A stretch of DNA of 64,000 nucleotides from Caulobacteraceae bacterium (GCA_019695035.1 JAIBAU010000012.1:1-64000), one strand, 5' to 3'; positions 37,640 through 48,129 are shown, counted from the stretch's first letter. The notes: a model not told the origin generated them from the sequence alone. Numbers and translations: made by a program.

Positions 37640-38068
37640 GTGGCCTACCGTGAGAAGATCGCCTGGATGAGCCTCGTCGGCATGGCCGCGACGCTCGGCC
37701 TCTATTTCGTCTGGGTGAGAGTGGCCGGCGACGAAACGGCCCCGCTTCCCAACCTGGGCATGATGGGCGCCTACGCCGTGGCGGCCGTCGCCTGGGCCGC
37801 CTTCTACTTGCTGGGCGGCCTCGCGCTCCGCCTGAAGGATCCTGCCGAGGCGCGAGCCCGGCCGGATGAGCGCGACATCGCCATCGATCGGCGCTCCACC
37901 CAGGTCGCCTACTTCGTGTTGATGGGCCTGATGCTCTACGTCGGGGGCTTCAAGCCCTTCCAGAGCCAAGGTTGGGAGATCGTCAACGCCGCCATCGCCT
38001 CGGTCGTGATCGCCGAAGTCGTGCGCTGCATCGTCGCCGTGCTGTCCTACCGGCGGAGCGCCGCGTGA
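37640..38068 (+). CDS. Small multi-helix membrane protein of a membrane/XRE module
   Basis: 142 aa, GTG start with GGAGG upstream. Four membrane helices (about 8-27, 40-63, 88-105, 115-135) with a charged loop PDERDIAIDRRSTQ between helices 2 and 3, similar to DUF2178-type proteins. Stop overlaps the next start by 4 nt (GTGA), as in other modules of this type where the regulator is coupled to the membrane protein. Confidence 0.75.
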   Translation: MAYREKIAWMSLVGMAATLGLYFVWVRVAGDETAPLPNLGMMGAYAVAAVAWAAFYLLGGLALRLKDPAEARARPDERDIAIDRRSTQVAYFVLMGLMLYVGGFKPFQSQGWEIVNAAIASVVIAEVVRCIVAVLSYRRSAA

Positions 38069-38292
38069 GCGGAGGCGCGCCCATCGCCAACCAGATCCGC
38101 ACCCTGCGCTTCCTGGCGGGGGAGATGAGTCAGGCGGAACTGGGCCAGAAGATCGGCGTCACCCGCCAGACCATCGCCGCCATCGAGGCCGGGAAGTACT
38201 CGCCGAGCCTCGAGGCGGCCTTCCGCATCGCGGAGGTCTTCGGCAGACCGCTGGAGGACGTGTTCCAGTGGAAGGGGTCCGCCGGCTCCTAG
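38065..38292 (+). CDS. Short XRE/Cro-CI family regulator (YgzD-like)
   Basis: 75 aa, essentially one HTH domain: MSQAELGQKIGVTRQTIAAIEAGKYSPS plus the typical ending FGRPLEDVFQWK. GTG start overlaps the membrane protein stop. Likely represses its own operon. Its stop overlaps the stop of the convergent gene by 3 nt. Confidence 0.9.
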   Translation: MSGGAPIANQIRTLRFLAGEMSQAELGQKIGVTRQTIAAIEAGKYSPSLEAAFRIAEVFGRPLEDVFQWKGSAGS

Positions 38293-38801
38293 AGGCCGTC
38301 CCACAAGGTATAGCTGATGATCGCCTGAGTGGGCGTCACGGCCTCGACGGCGACCTCGCCGAAGTCGCCGGACTTGGTCATCACGCAGAGGAACATTCCG
38401 GCTCGTAGCGGCGGGCTGCCGACCGGCGAGCCCCAGCGGGCGGCGCGGCAGCCCTGCGGCCCACGCCGGGTGGTGACGCCGTCCGTGGTCAGGACCGTCC
38501 CGTAGGACGGCTGCAACTGCCAGAACCGAGAACCCGGCATCAGCCAAAGGGTGGCCTCCCCGGCGGTGACGTTGACCCCCTCCTCCAGCCTCACGCCCCG
38601 GTTGGCCTGCAACACCAGATGGTTGACCTGGCGCAGCACGCGCACCGGACCCGGGGCGCCGGCAGCCACGAGCCTGCCGGCGGCGCTGCCCGGCGGCGCG
38701 GCGGGAGGCGCAGCTGCGACTGCCCCGCCCGCCGACGCCGGCAGGGCGAACCCGGTCAGGCAAGCAGTCAGCGCAGCGATGAAGGAGCGGCGAAGCGCCA
38801 T
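38289..38801 (-). CDS. Secreted hypothetical protein
   Basis: 170 aa. Signal peptide to about residue 24 (FALPASAGG), then Ala/Pro linker and a beta-rich domain with few motifs. Two cysteines near the middle (QGCRAARWG, MFLCVM) could form a disulfide. Not recognised. Confidence 0.7.
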   Translation of the reverse strand: MALRRSFIAALTACLTGFALPASAGGAVAAAPPAAPPGSAAGRLVAAGAPGPVRVLRQVNHLVLQANRGVRLEEGVNVTAGEATLWLMPGSRFWQLQPSYGTVLTTDGVTTRRGPQGCRAARWGSPVGSPPLRAGMFLCVMTKSGDFGEVAVEAVTPTQAIISYTLWDGL

Positions 38802-38953
38802 GGATCGGTCCTTTGATCCGTCCCATCAAGACAGGGCCGGGTTAAGGGGTGGTTGGCGGTGGACCGGCAGCGCCGCGCCGAGGCAATAGCGCCTTCCCCA
38901 AGCACGGGCCGGGCCGGCGCATATTCCCGGTGGAGTTCGAATACCAACCCCCG

Positions 38954-38985
38954 AAAAAAAGGGCGGGCCCTTTCGGACCCGCCCT
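38954..38985 (-). terminator. Terminator of groES-groEL
   Basis: AGGGCGGGTCC and GGGCCCGCCCT arms on the minus strand around loop GAAA, followed by seven T, 33 nt after the groEL stop. Very good intrinsic terminator. Confidence 0.9.
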
Positions 38986-39017
38986 CATCGATTCAGACGA
39001 TTTGAGCGTCGGACCTC

Positions 39018-41017
<2,000 letters not shown>

Positions 41018-41075
41018 GGTCAGCTCCGGATAGTCGTTCGGTTTTCATGTAACGAAGCACCCGGCCCGTTCCGCT

Positions 41076-41102
41076 TTGGCAGCCGACCGGTGCGAGTGCT
41101 AA
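41076..41102. promoter_or_regulatory. CIRCE element (HrcA operator) of groESL
   Basis: TTGGCAGCC-N9-GAGTGCTAA; consensus is TTAGCACTC-N9-GAGTGCTAA. Right arm is perfect, left arm matches 6 of 9. Located between the -10 box and groES, the normal HrcA site. Confidence 0.8.
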
Positions 41103-41109
41103 CGGCGGG

Positions 41110-41138
41110 CAGATAGGGGCGGCCAAGGGGGGAGTCAA
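41110..41138 (-). promoter_or_regulatory. groESL promoter
   Basis: CTTGACT around 41139-41133, 17-nt spacer and TATCTG at 41115-41110, directly upstream of the CIRCE element. The C-rich run before the -10 box fits a sigma32-type or shared housekeeping promoter. Confidence 0.6.
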
Positions 41139-41251
41139 GGCGCGCGCCGCCCCCGCCGTGTCCTCGCGGGCGCCCCGAACCGAACCCTTGTGGAAAAGGG
41201 CGTTGCAGCGTCACCCGCGACGAGGCCCGCAGATCAACTTGACTCCATCGT

Positions 41252-41272
41252 GCACTTTATGTTGTAAAGTGC
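41252..41272. promoter_or_regulatory. Perfect inverted-repeat operator before the DUF2306-like gene
   Basis: GCACTTTA-N5-TAAAGTGC, 8-bp perfect arms, spacer TGTTG. TTGACT lies just upstream at 41239-41244 and the right arm overlaps the expected -10 region, so a bound protein would block RNA polymerase. Confidence 0.75.
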
Positions 41273-41301
41273 TTCACCACATGTTGAGGAGAGGATCAGC
41301 G

Positions 41302-41829
41302 ATGGCCGGTCGGACGGCGGGAGCGGAGTTGAGGCGTTTCGCCCTGGTGATGACGGCCTCGCTGGCGGCCATCGCGGCGATCCTGTCGATGCAGCCCGGT
41401 TCGGTGGATCTGGCGGCCATTCTGCACATCCAGCCTCAGCTGGACCTGGCCCCGCTCGCCCGGGCGCCGCTGCTGGTGCAGGTCCACCTTCTGACCGTGC
41501 TCTACGCCCTGCTGGTCGGCCCGATCCAGTTCCTGCTGCCCAAGGGTACGAGGCTGCACCGCGTGCTGGGCTGGAGCTGGGCCCTTGCCATGCTGGTCAC
41601 CGCCCTCGCCAGCCTCGGCATCCGCGAGATCAACCACGGGCAGTTCTCGCCCATCCACCTGTTCTCGGCCTGGACCCTGGCGAGCCTGCCGCTGGCCGTG
41701 ATCTTCGCGCGCCGCGGGGCGATCCAGGCCCACCGGGGCACGATGGTCGGCCTGTACGTCGGACTGGTCATCGCCGGCCTGCTGGCGATCGCCCCGGGAC
41801 GGCTGTTCTGGGACATCTTCTTCGGCTGA
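41302..41829 (+). CDS. DUF2306-like membrane protein
   Basis: 175 aa, ATG at 41302 with GAGGAGAGGATC upstream. Four membrane helices (about 13-30, 56-75, 88-106, 120-170 as two). The loop after helix 2 has GPIQFLLPKGTRLHRVLGW, typical of DUF2306, and a later HRGTMVGLYVG. Histidines in both could bind heme or metal; unproven. Operon with the next gene. Confidence 0.75.
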   Translation: MAGRTAGAELRRFALVMTASLAAIAAILSMQPGSVDLAAILHIQPQLDLAPLARAPLLVQVHLLTVLYALLVGPIQFLLPKGTRLHRVLGWSWALAMLVTALASLGIREINHGQFSPIHLFSAWTLASLPLAVIFARRGAIQAHRGTMVGLYVGLVIAGLLAIAPGRLFWDIFFG

Positions 41830-41876
41830 GGCCCCTGCCCCGCCGACCTTTCACCCTTCAAACGGAGACAAAAGCC

Positions 41877-42314
41877 ATGACGGTGAAGACGACGGCCGCC
41901 CTGATCGCGGTGGGACTGCTGGGCGTGACGGCGCCGAGTCTGGCCTGGGCCGGCGACCTGACGGTGACCCTTACGGGCGCCCACGCCGGCGGCGGACAGG
42001 TGCACGCCGCCCTCTACACCCGCGAGACCTTCTTCCGACCCGGCGGGCTGCAGCAGACCGTCGACCCCGCCTCCGGCGCGGTCACGATCGTCTTCCGCGA
42101 CGTGCCCCCCGGCGACTACGCCTTCACCGCCTATCACGACGAAGACGGCGACGGGCAGATGGACCGCTCCCCCATGGGCATGCCGAGCGAAGGCTGGGGC
42201 ATGAGCAACGCCGACCAGCTGATGGGGCCGCCCACCTTCGACGTGCTCAGGTTCACCGTTCCGGCGTCCGGCGTCGCCATCAGCGTGCCGCTGCACTACT
42301 CGACCGGCCGCTAG
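41877..42314 (+). CDS. DUF2141-family secreted protein
   Basis: 145 aa. Signal peptide to about residue 24 (SLAWAGD). Beta-sandwich DUF2141 features: GGGQVHAALYTRETF, VTIVFRDVPPGDYAFTAYHDEDGDGQMD and a C-terminal strand. The D-rich loop (HDEDGDGQMD) looks Ca2+-binding. Follows the DUF2306-like gene by 47 nt. Confidence 0.8.
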   Translation: MTVKTTAALIAVGLLGVTAPSLAWAGDLTVTLTGAHAGGGQVHAALYTRETFFRPGGLQQTVDPASGAVTIVFRDVPPGDYAFTAYHDEDGDGQMDRSPMGMPSEGWGMSNADQLMGPPTFDVLRFTVPASGVAISVPLHYSTGR

Positions 42315-42417
42315 GGCCCTCCGGCCTGGCGGTCGGCGAGCGGCGGGGCGAGCCAAGGGCTCTCCCCGCCGAAGCCTTTTTGCGTATGGTGACGGCAGAT
42401 TCGCCAACGGGACCCAC

Positions 42418-42837
42418 ATGGACGGACTGCACGCTTCCCTGATCGCCGGCGCCGTGGGCGCCTTGGCGGGCGTGTTCTCCGGCTGCCTGGCTCTGCTCGG
42501 CACCGACCTGAGCGGCGCTGCGCGCGAGGGCGACCCGACCGCCCCGCTGGACCAGCGCCTGGCGATCGGGGCCTTCCTGTTGTCGTCGCACGCCATCGCG
42601 GTGGCGGCGATCTGGCAGCTGCCCCAGGTGGGCGCATGCATCGCCGCCGGACTGGGCGCCGGATGGATGGGCGCCGCGGCGGCGGGCGCGATCGGCCTTC
42701 TCAGCCAGCCGGAACGGGTCTGGCTGCGCGTGACCCACATCGTGGTTCGCCTGTGCATCGGCGCGGCTCTGCTGGCGCCCCTGTGGACCTACATGCGGCT
42801 GATGCAGATGCAGGCCATGGGCGCGATGCACGCCTAG
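42418..42837 (+). CDS. Small hypothetical membrane protein
   Basis: 139 aa, four Ala/Gly-rich helices (about 5-28, 48-62, 70-92, 100-122). No motif recognised; Met-rich C-terminus (MRLMQMQAMGAM). Converges on the next gene with 4 nt overlap of ends. Confidence 0.65.
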   Translation: MDGLHASLIAGAVGALAGVFSGCLALLGTDLSGAAREGDPTAPLDQRLAIGAFLLSSHAIAVAAIWQLPQVGACIAAGLGAGWMGAAAAGAIGLLSQPERVWLRVTHIVVRLCIGAALLAPLWTYMRLMQMQAMGAMHA

Positions 42838-43079
42838 GCGTCCGAGCCTTCGTCGCGCCGTTCCAGGTCGGCCGGGTCAAAGTCGTAGTCCAGCAGGTCC
42901 GCGGGTTTGCATTTCAGCGCCGCGCACAACCTCGCCAGGGTGTCGAAACGGATGCCCTTCACCTTGCCGGAGCGAAGCAGGGACAGCTGGGTCTCGGACA
43001 GACCGATCTCGGCGGCCAGCGCGCGGGCCTTCAGCTTGCGCCGCGCCAGGGCCACGTCGAGGGTGACGACGACTGGCAT
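42834..43079 (-). CDS. XRE/Cro-CI family regulator (YozG-like)
   Basis: 81 aa from the ATG at 43079. HTH LAAEIGLSETQLSLLRSGKVKGI and family ending LKCKPADLLDYDFD. Start overlaps the stop of the membrane protein by 1 nt. Probable autorepressor acting at the direct repeats at 43599-43627. Confidence 0.88.
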   Translation of the reverse strand: MPVVVTLDVALARRKLKARALAAEIGLSETQLSLLRSGKVKGIRFDTLARLCAALKCKPADLLDYDFDPADLERRDEGSDA

Positions 43080-43582
43080 CAGACGAACCGCTCGAGCTCG
43101 GACTGCATCGCTCCGGCGCGCTTCAACAGCCGGCCCAGCAGCAGCATCGCCCCGCCCAGAACGGCCAACAGAACCGTGGTCGGGTCCAGGCGCACGCCGC
43201 CAAAGCCGTACTTGCCGTCCACCCAGGCTTGCAGCCAGGGCGCCACGACCGCCGTGGCGAGGGCGGCCCAGATCAGGGCGGAGCCGATGCCGCGTACACC
43301 TCGCCCGACCGCGTCTCCAAACAAGGCCCCTTCGGCCAGCCGCTTGAACAGCTTTCGGCAGGCGTCGATGGCCCCGGCCAGGGCGAAGGCGGGCAGGGCG
43401 TCGATGAGCAGCGCCCCGATCCCGTTCCAGAAGGCGGGCGTGTCGGGCGCAAGGCTGCGCAGCTCGCCGAGAACCGGCAAGACGATGTAGCGCGCGATCA
43501 GTCCCAGGAGGATGACCAGGAAGGCGATGAAGGTGATCACCTCCAGGCGCCGGGCTTCGGATTGCAACGAGCGGTCGGTCAT
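43079..43582 (-). CDS. DUF2975-type membrane protein
   Basis: 167 aa, four helices (about 16-36, 50-70, 95-115, 130-150). DUF2975-like proteins are usually coupled to a short XRE regulator, as here. Second such module in about 5 kb. Function unknown. Confidence 0.8.
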   Translation of the reverse strand: MTDRSLQSEARRLEVITFIAFLVILLGLIARYIVLPVLGELRSLAPDTPAFWNGIGALLIDALPAFALAGAIDACRKLFKRLAEGALFGDAVGRGVRGIGSALIWAALATAVVAPWLQAWVDGKYGFGGVRLDPTTVLLAVLGGAMLLLGRLLKRAGAMQSELERFV

Positions 43583-43598
43583 GGCGAGACCTCAATAG

Positions 43599-43627
43599 TT
43601 TTAGGTTATCGCCATATAATTTTAGGT
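43599..43627 (-). promoter_or_regulatory. Direct-repeat operator of the DUF2975/XRE module
   Basis: ACCTAAAA repeated twice on the minus strand (plus TTTTAGGT at 43599-43606 and 43620-43627), exactly 21 bp apart. TTGACT at about 43644-43639 and TTATAT at 43621-43616 would form the promoter, so the repeats flank its -10 box. Confidence 0.65.
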
Positions 43628-43645
43628 TTTACTTAAAGTCAAGAG

Positions 43646-44038
43646 TCATATGGCGCGGATGTAGTCGGCCAGATTGTCGATGACCTCGCCCTGCGCCTCA
43701 GACCGCCACTGCAGGCGCACCCCGGGACCCGGCTCTGTGAAGAGGGTCAGTCCATCCTCGTAGGGGAGAAAATCGTATCCCTTGAACACCCACCGCTCGC
43801 CCGCGGAGCGCAGCCGCCCGTCGACGTCGGTGAAGGATCGCACGATCATGTACTCGCGACCGGGCGTCATGGTCTGGTGGAAGGCGCGGGGTCCGACCGG
43901 GCCGGGCGGAGGCGACGGCGCAAGGCGCGGGCGACGGCGCGGCAGCAGTACACGGACGACCGTCGCCACTCCGGCGACCGCCAGCGCGGCGACGCCGATC
44001 AGCGCCAGCTCATCATGGGTCAGGGGCGACCAGGCCAT
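43646..44038 (-). CDS. DUF3601-like protein with membrane anchor
   Basis: 130 aa. One N-terminal helix (about 11-30), Arg/Pro linker, then a beta-rich domain with EYMIVRSFTDVDGRLRSAGERWVFKGYDFLPYEDGLTLF, the DUF3601 core. Function unknown. Confidence 0.72.
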   Translation of the reverse strand: MAWSPLTHDELALIGVAALAVAGVATVVRVLLPRRRPRLAPSPPPGPVGPRAFHQTMTPGREYMIVRSFTDVDGRLRSAGERWVFKGYDFLPYEDGLTLFTEPGPGVRLQWRSEAQGEVIDNLADYIRAI

Positions 44039-44084
44039 GAGGCCAGCCTAGCATGCCCGGAGGGACGATTCAGGAGGGACGGCG

Positions 44085-44161
44085 TGGTGGTTGGGGGCGG
44101 GATCGAACCGCCGACCTGTGGGTTATGAATCCACCGCTCTAACCATCTGAGCTACCCAACC
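44085..44161 (-). tRNA. tRNA-Met(CAU)
   Basis: Minus-strand cloverleaf of 77 nt with encoded CCA: acceptor GGTTGGG/CCCAACC, D arm AGCTCAGATGGTTAGAGC, anticodon loop TTCATAA (CAU) and T arm GGCGGTTCGATCCCGCC. The acceptor pair G1-C72 rules out initiator tRNA. Ile2(CAU) is a possible alternative, since lysidine-modified tRNA has the same gene-level anticodon. Position 31-39 is an A-C mismatch. Confidence 0.93.
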
Positions 44162-44215
44162 GCGCCACTCACGCAGGCCGCCCACGCAGGCGCTGGGCCA
44201 GCGGGAGGGACGGCG

Positions 44216-44243
44216 TATATAGCGAGGGGTCGCGGCGTTCAAG
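44216..44243 (-). promoter_or_regulatory. Promoter for the tRNA gene
   Basis: CTTGAA (44243-44238), 16-nt spacer and TATATA (44221-44216), one of few AT-rich spots here. About 48 nt of leader before the tRNA. Confidence 0.5.
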
Positions 44244-44321
44244 ACGCGTCGCGCTCCCACCTGTCCGCCGCCGCCGCCGCGCCTGGCGGATGTTCGCCGG
44301 CATCTGCTGGAGCTGCTCGCC

Positions 44322-45563
44322 ATGCGCAATGCCTGGGGTCTTGCCGCCGCCGCCTTCGTCCTCCTGGTCGCCTGCGGGCGGGCCGCCTCCCAAGGCGCCG
44401 AAGCCGCGCAGGGCCAGACGCTCGAGACCCGCCCGGCGAACACGCGGTACGCGCCTGCATTCCCGGGCCAGACACGCGCGCCGGCCCTGCCCTCGTCATC
44501 CTATCTGGTCGAGGTGGTGGCCGCCGGGCTGGAGAAGCCGTGGGCGGTGGAGCCCCTCGCCGACGGTCGATTCCTCGTCACGGAGAAGGCCGGCCGGATG
44601 CGCTTGGTGTCGGCCGACGGCGCGCTCTCGCCGCCGGTGGCGGGACTGCCCGCCGTCGATCCTCGCGGCCAGGGCGGTCTGCTCGACGTCGCCCTCTCGC
44701 CCACCTTCGCGGCGGACGGCCTGATCTACTGGAGCTACGCCGAACCGCGGGAAGGCGGGAATGGCACGACAGTCGCCCGCGGCCGCCTGGTCGAGACCCC
44801 GGGCGCCGCACCCCGTGTCGAGGACGTGCGGGTCATCTTCCGCGTCACCCCGACCTACGACGGGAACAAGCACTACGGCTCTCGCCTGGTCTTCGCGCCA
44901 GACGGCAAGCTGTTCATCACCGACGGGGAGCGCTCCGATCTCGCAACACGTCCGCAGGCTCAGCAGCTGGGCTCTCACCTAGGCAAGGTGATGCGCATCA
45001 ATCCCGACGGGTCGACGCCGGCCGACAACCCCTTCGTGCATACGCCCGGGGCCCTGCCCGAGATCTGGGCGCTTGGGCTGCGCAACGTGCAGGGGGCCGC
45101 GATCCGGCCGGGCACGAACCAGCTCTACACGGTCGAGCACGGACCGCGTGGCGGCGACGAGCTGAACCGGCCCGAAGCCGGGCGGAACTACGGCTGGGGA
45201 GTGATCAGCTACGGCCTCGAGTACTCCGGCGCTCCGGTCGGTCAGGGGATCACCGCACGCGAGGGGATGGAGCAGCCCCTGTACTACTGGGACCCGGTCA
45301 TCGCCCCGTCGGGGATGCAGTTCTACGACGGCGCGGCCTTTCCCGCCTGGCGCGGCGACCTGTTCATCGGAGGCATGAAGGATCGGCTGCTGGTCCGGCT
45401 CAAGCTGGATGGGGACCGGGTGATCGGCGAGGAACACCTGCTCAGCGACCGAGGCAAACGAATCCGGGACGTCCGGCAAGGGCCCGACGGCTATCTCTAC
45501 GTGGTCACCGACGAGACAGCAGGGGAGCTCTTGCGCATCCGCCCCAAGCCCGGCCGGAGTTAG
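44322..45563 (+). CDS. Soluble aldose sugar dehydrogenase-like PQQ enzyme (GSDH family)
   Basis: 413 aa. Lipobox-like signal LLVACG (Cys18). Six-bladed beta-propeller motifs of soluble glucose/sorbosone dehydrogenase: AVEPLADGRFLVTEKAGRM, GGLLDVALSP, NKHYGSRLVFAPDGKLFIT, EHGPRGGDELNRPEAGRNYGW, and a conserved ending RIRDVRQGPDGYLYVVTDE. Oxidises aldoses to lactones with PQQ. No PQQ synthesis gene in the window. Confidence 0.9.
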   Translation: MRNAWGLAAAAFVLLVACGRAASQGAEAAQGQTLETRPANTRYAPAFPGQTRAPALPSSSYLVEVVAAGLEKPWAVEPLADGRFLVTEKAGRMRLVSADGALSPPVAGLPAVDPRGQGGLLDVALSPTFAADGLIYWSYAEPREGGNGTTVARGRLVETPGAAPRVEDVRVIFRVTPTYDGNKHYGSRLVFAPDGKLFITDGERSDLATRPQAQQLGSHLGKVMRINPDGSTPADNPFVHTPGALPEIWALGLRNVQGAAIRPGTNQLYTVEHGPRGGDELNRPEAGRNYGWGVISYGLEYSGAPVGQGITAREGMEQPLYYWDPVIAPSGMQFYDGAAFPAWRGDLFIGGMKDRLLVRLKLDGDRVIGEEHLLSDRGKRIRDVRQGPDGYLYVVTDETAGELLRIRPKPGRS

Positions 45564-45661
45564 AGAATTTTCGCGGTTCCCCGCTTTTCAGAGCACGGTT
45601 CTTGCGTCTACAGAAGAACTGGCCGCCGCGGGCGGTGACTTCTTCCAGATTGGGCCGGGCC

Positions 45662-46150
45662 GTGGCTGAAGATCTCGACGCCATCGATGCGCGCATCCTG
45701 GAGCTGATCCAGGCCGACGCCAGTCTCTCTGTCGCCGACATCGCCGAGCAGGTCGGCCTGTCGCCCTCCCCCTGCTGGCGTCGTATCCGCCGAATGGAGG
45801 ACGCCGGAGTCATCCGCAAGCGGGTCACCTTGCTGAACGGGCAGAAGCTGGGGCTCGACTTCGAGGTCTGGGCGGTGGTGAAACTGACCTTGCCCACCCG
45901 GGAGAACCTGGACGCCTTCGATCAGGCCGTGGCCGGCTGGCCCGAGATCGTCCAGTGCGCCTCAATCACCGGTCGCGAAGACTATGTGCTGCGCATCGTC
46001 ACGCGGGACATTCACGCCTTCGACGCCTTCCTCCGCGACAAGCTGCTGGCGCTGGGCCTGGTCTCCGACATCGAAAGCCACATCGTCGTGCGGGGGGTGA
46101 AGGACACCACCGAACTTCCCCTCAGCCTTGTAACCGGCCACCCAGGGTAG
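45662..46150 (+). CDS. Lrp/AsnC family transcriptional regulator
   Basis: 162 aa. N-terminal HTH DARILELIQADASLSVADIAEQVGLSPSPCWRRIRRMEDAGVI, then RAM ligand-binding domain (about 75-155) with GREDYVLRIVTRD. GTG start inferred, since the upstream open frame is Arg-rich and lacks ATG; a TTG near 45602 is possible. The partner gene is not obvious; pirin follows. Confidence 0.9.
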   Translation: MAEDLDAIDARILELIQADASLSVADIAEQVGLSPSPCWRRIRRMEDAGVIRKRVTLLNGQKLGLDFEVWAVVKLTLPTRENLDAFDQAVAGWPEIVQCASITGREDYVLRIVTRDIHAFDAFLRDKLLALGLVSDIESHIVVRGVKDTTELPLSLVTGHPG

Positions 46151-46248
46151 ACATGCGGACTCCTGGCGGTTGCAAGCTGCGCCAATACGCCCGCTTGGGG
46201 CCGCGGCCCAGCATTGCTATGTAGCCAGCGCATTTCCGGGGGGCGGAC

Positions 46249-47190
46249 ATGATCGACGCTATCATCACGGCGAACCGAAAGAGCCTCGGCGACTTCGAGG
46301 TCGGCCGCGTGCTGCCGTCGGTTCAGCGGCGTATGGTCGGGCCGTTCATCTTCCTCGACCACATGGGGCCGGCCGACTTCCAGCCGGGCCAGGGCGTCAA
46401 TGTCCGCCCGCATCCCCATATCGGCCTGTCCACCGTCACCTACCTTTTCGAGGGCGAGATCATCCACCGGGACTCGCTCGGCTTCACCCAGGCCATTCGT
46501 CCGGGAGAGGTGAACTGGATGACCGCCGGCAAGGGCATCACCCACTCCGAACGCACCGATCCGTTCCGGCGCGACATGGGCGCGCGCCTGCACGGGATGC
46601 AGGCCTGGGTAGCCCTGCCCGACGGCCAGGAAGAGATCGAGCCCAATTTCGAGCACTACCAAGGCAAGGACATGCCCGCCTACGAGGGCGACGGGCTCTA
46701 TGCGCGCCTGATCGCGGGCGAGGCCTACGGCGCCAAGTCGAAGGTCCGCACCTCCTCGCCCCTGTTCTACGTGCACTGGGAAATGGGCGCCGACGTGAAG
46801 GCGACGCCTCCGGACGGCTACAGTGAGCGCGCGGCCTACGTGGTCTCCGGCGAAATCGAGGTGGACGGCCGTTTCATCCAGCCCGGCCAGATGGTGGTCT
46901 TCACGGTGGGCGCCCGCCCGGTGGTTCGCTCGGTCAAGCCCTCGACGGTGATGCTGTTGGGCGGCGAGCCCGTGGGCGAGCGTCACATCTGGTGGAACTT
47001 CGTGTCGTCCAGCATGGACCGCATCGAGCAGGCCAAGGACGACTGGCGCGAGGGGCGCATGCACCTGCCGGTGGGCGACGACCTCGAATTCATCCCGCTG
47101 CCGGACACCCCGCCGCCCCCCTCCAGGCCGACGCCGGGCGTCACCGAGGACGAGCCCGGAAAGACGGCGGCGGAAGCAGAACGCGCCTGA
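46249..47190 (+). CDS. Pirin family protein
   Basis: 313 aa cupin-fold iron protein. Metal ligands HPHIGLSTVTYLFEG and the HIS/GLU pair in TAGKGITHSERT; an FxDHMG motif (FLDHMGPADF) precedes. Pirins act as quercetin 2,3-dioxygenases or redox-sensing cofactors; role here unknown. ATG with GGGGGGCGG upstream. Pro-rich tail (about 285-313). Confidence 0.93.
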   Translation: MIDAIITANRKSLGDFEVGRVLPSVQRRMVGPFIFLDHMGPADFQPGQGVNVRPHPHIGLSTVTYLFEGEIIHRDSLGFTQAIRPGEVNWMTAGKGITHSERTDPFRRDMGARLHGMQAWVALPDGQEEIEPNFEHYQGKDMPAYEGDGLYARLIAGEAYGAKSKVRTSSPLFYVHWEMGADVKATPPDGYSERAAYVVSGEIEVDGRFIQPGQMVVFTVGARPVVRSVKPSTVMLLGGEPVGERHIWWNFVSSSMDRIEQAKDDWREGRMHLPVGDDLEFIPLPDTPPPPSRPTPGVTEDEPGKTAAEAERA

Positions 47191-47250
47191 GCGTTTCCTC
47201 CTCCCCGCCCCGCGTCTAGGATGGCGGGGTCGCCATCGCAGGACAGCCCC

Positions 47251-47661
47251 ATGACCCGCCTTCGAATGCTCGGCCTTTCCGCGCTCGTCGCCGCTCTCGC
47301 GGCTTCGTCCGCCCTGGCCGACGAACGGCCGATCGAGACCTATTACGCCAGCCTATCGGCCTGGGACCACGTCGACGGCATGGGTCACCGGCTGACCACG
47401 GTGGCGGCCATCCTCTGGCAGGACCGGGCCAACTTCCACAACCGCCATCTGCGCGATCCCAGCGACGTGGGGGACAACTACTTCCGTCGCAAGGAAAACC
47501 GGCGACGCATTCCCGCGCTGGTCGCCAACGGGCGCATGGACGACCTCACCGTTCAGCGCATCCTGCGCGCGGAGCCGAGGGTCCGGGTGGATCGGTATGC
47601 CGACCGGCTCGAGGTGACTGTCGAGACCAACGGAGGGGCGCCCGGCCCCCTCAACGACTAG
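47251..47661 (+). CDS. Secreted hypothetical protein, tandem paralogue 1
   Basis: 136 aa, signal peptide to about 24 (SSALADE). Core shared with the next gene: ERPxETYYAxL, WDHxxxxG, QDRANxHxxHxRD, GDxxFRxxENR, RVDxYxD. Charged, with several histidines. No known family recalled. Part of a three-gene run with paralogue 2 and an M15 peptidase. Confidence 0.75.
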   Translation: MTRLRMLGLSALVAALAASSALADERPIETYYASLSAWDHVDGMGHRLTTVAAILWQDRANFHNRHLRDPSDVGDNYFRRKENRRRIPALVANGRMDDLTVQRILRAEPRVRVDRYADRLEVTVETNGGAPGPLND

Positions 47662-47748
47662 GACTTCCGATATCGGTGTTCCGCCTGAACCCCGGCGGGT
47701 CTATGGTGCAGCCGGCAGGCTGAACCACCCCAGGTCGGGAGGATGCTC

Positions 47749-48129
47749 GTGAACCCCATCAAACCGGCGGCGCTGGCCGCGCTGGCTCTCCTGGCGACCG
47801 CCGCTCCGGCTGCGCTCGCCAAGGAACGCCCGTTGGAGACCTACTACGCCGAACTGGGCCGGTGGGACCATTTCAATTCCAACGGCGAGCGCCTGCGCAC
47901 AGCCGCGGCGATCATTCGCCAGGACCGCGCGAACTATCACAAGTTCCACCGCCGGGACGTCGGCGACCAGGGCGACAGCTTCTTCCGCTCGGCGGAGAAC
48001 CGCGCCCGGCTGGAAGCCATGCTGAACCGCGGCGACTCGGACCCGGGCGTGCTGGATCGCATCATCAACGGCACGCCGATCATCCGTGTCGACGTCTACC
48101 GCGACTATGTCGAGGTCACGGTCGACTGA
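47749..48129 (+). CDS. Secreted hypothetical protein, tandem paralogue 2
   Basis: 126 aa, signal peptide to about 22 (PAALAKE). GTG at 47749 chosen since GGGAGG is 6 nt upstream; the ATG two codons before is too close. Shares the spaced motifs of paralogue 1 through the whole mature region; a duplicated gene pair. Confidence 0.75.
   Translation: MNPIKPAALAALALLATAAPAALAKERPLETYYAELGRWDHFNSNGERLRTAAAIIRQDRANYHKFHRRDVGDQGDSFFRSAENRARLEAMLNRGDSDPGVLDRIINGTPIIRVDVYRDYVEVTVD

Noticed and set aside
44540-46150. 536-codon plus-strand frame covering the sugar dehydrogenase and Lrp genes
   Set aside because: The first two thirds run in a second frame under the dehydrogenase and are Arg-rich; only the last 162 codons are a real gene (Lrp).
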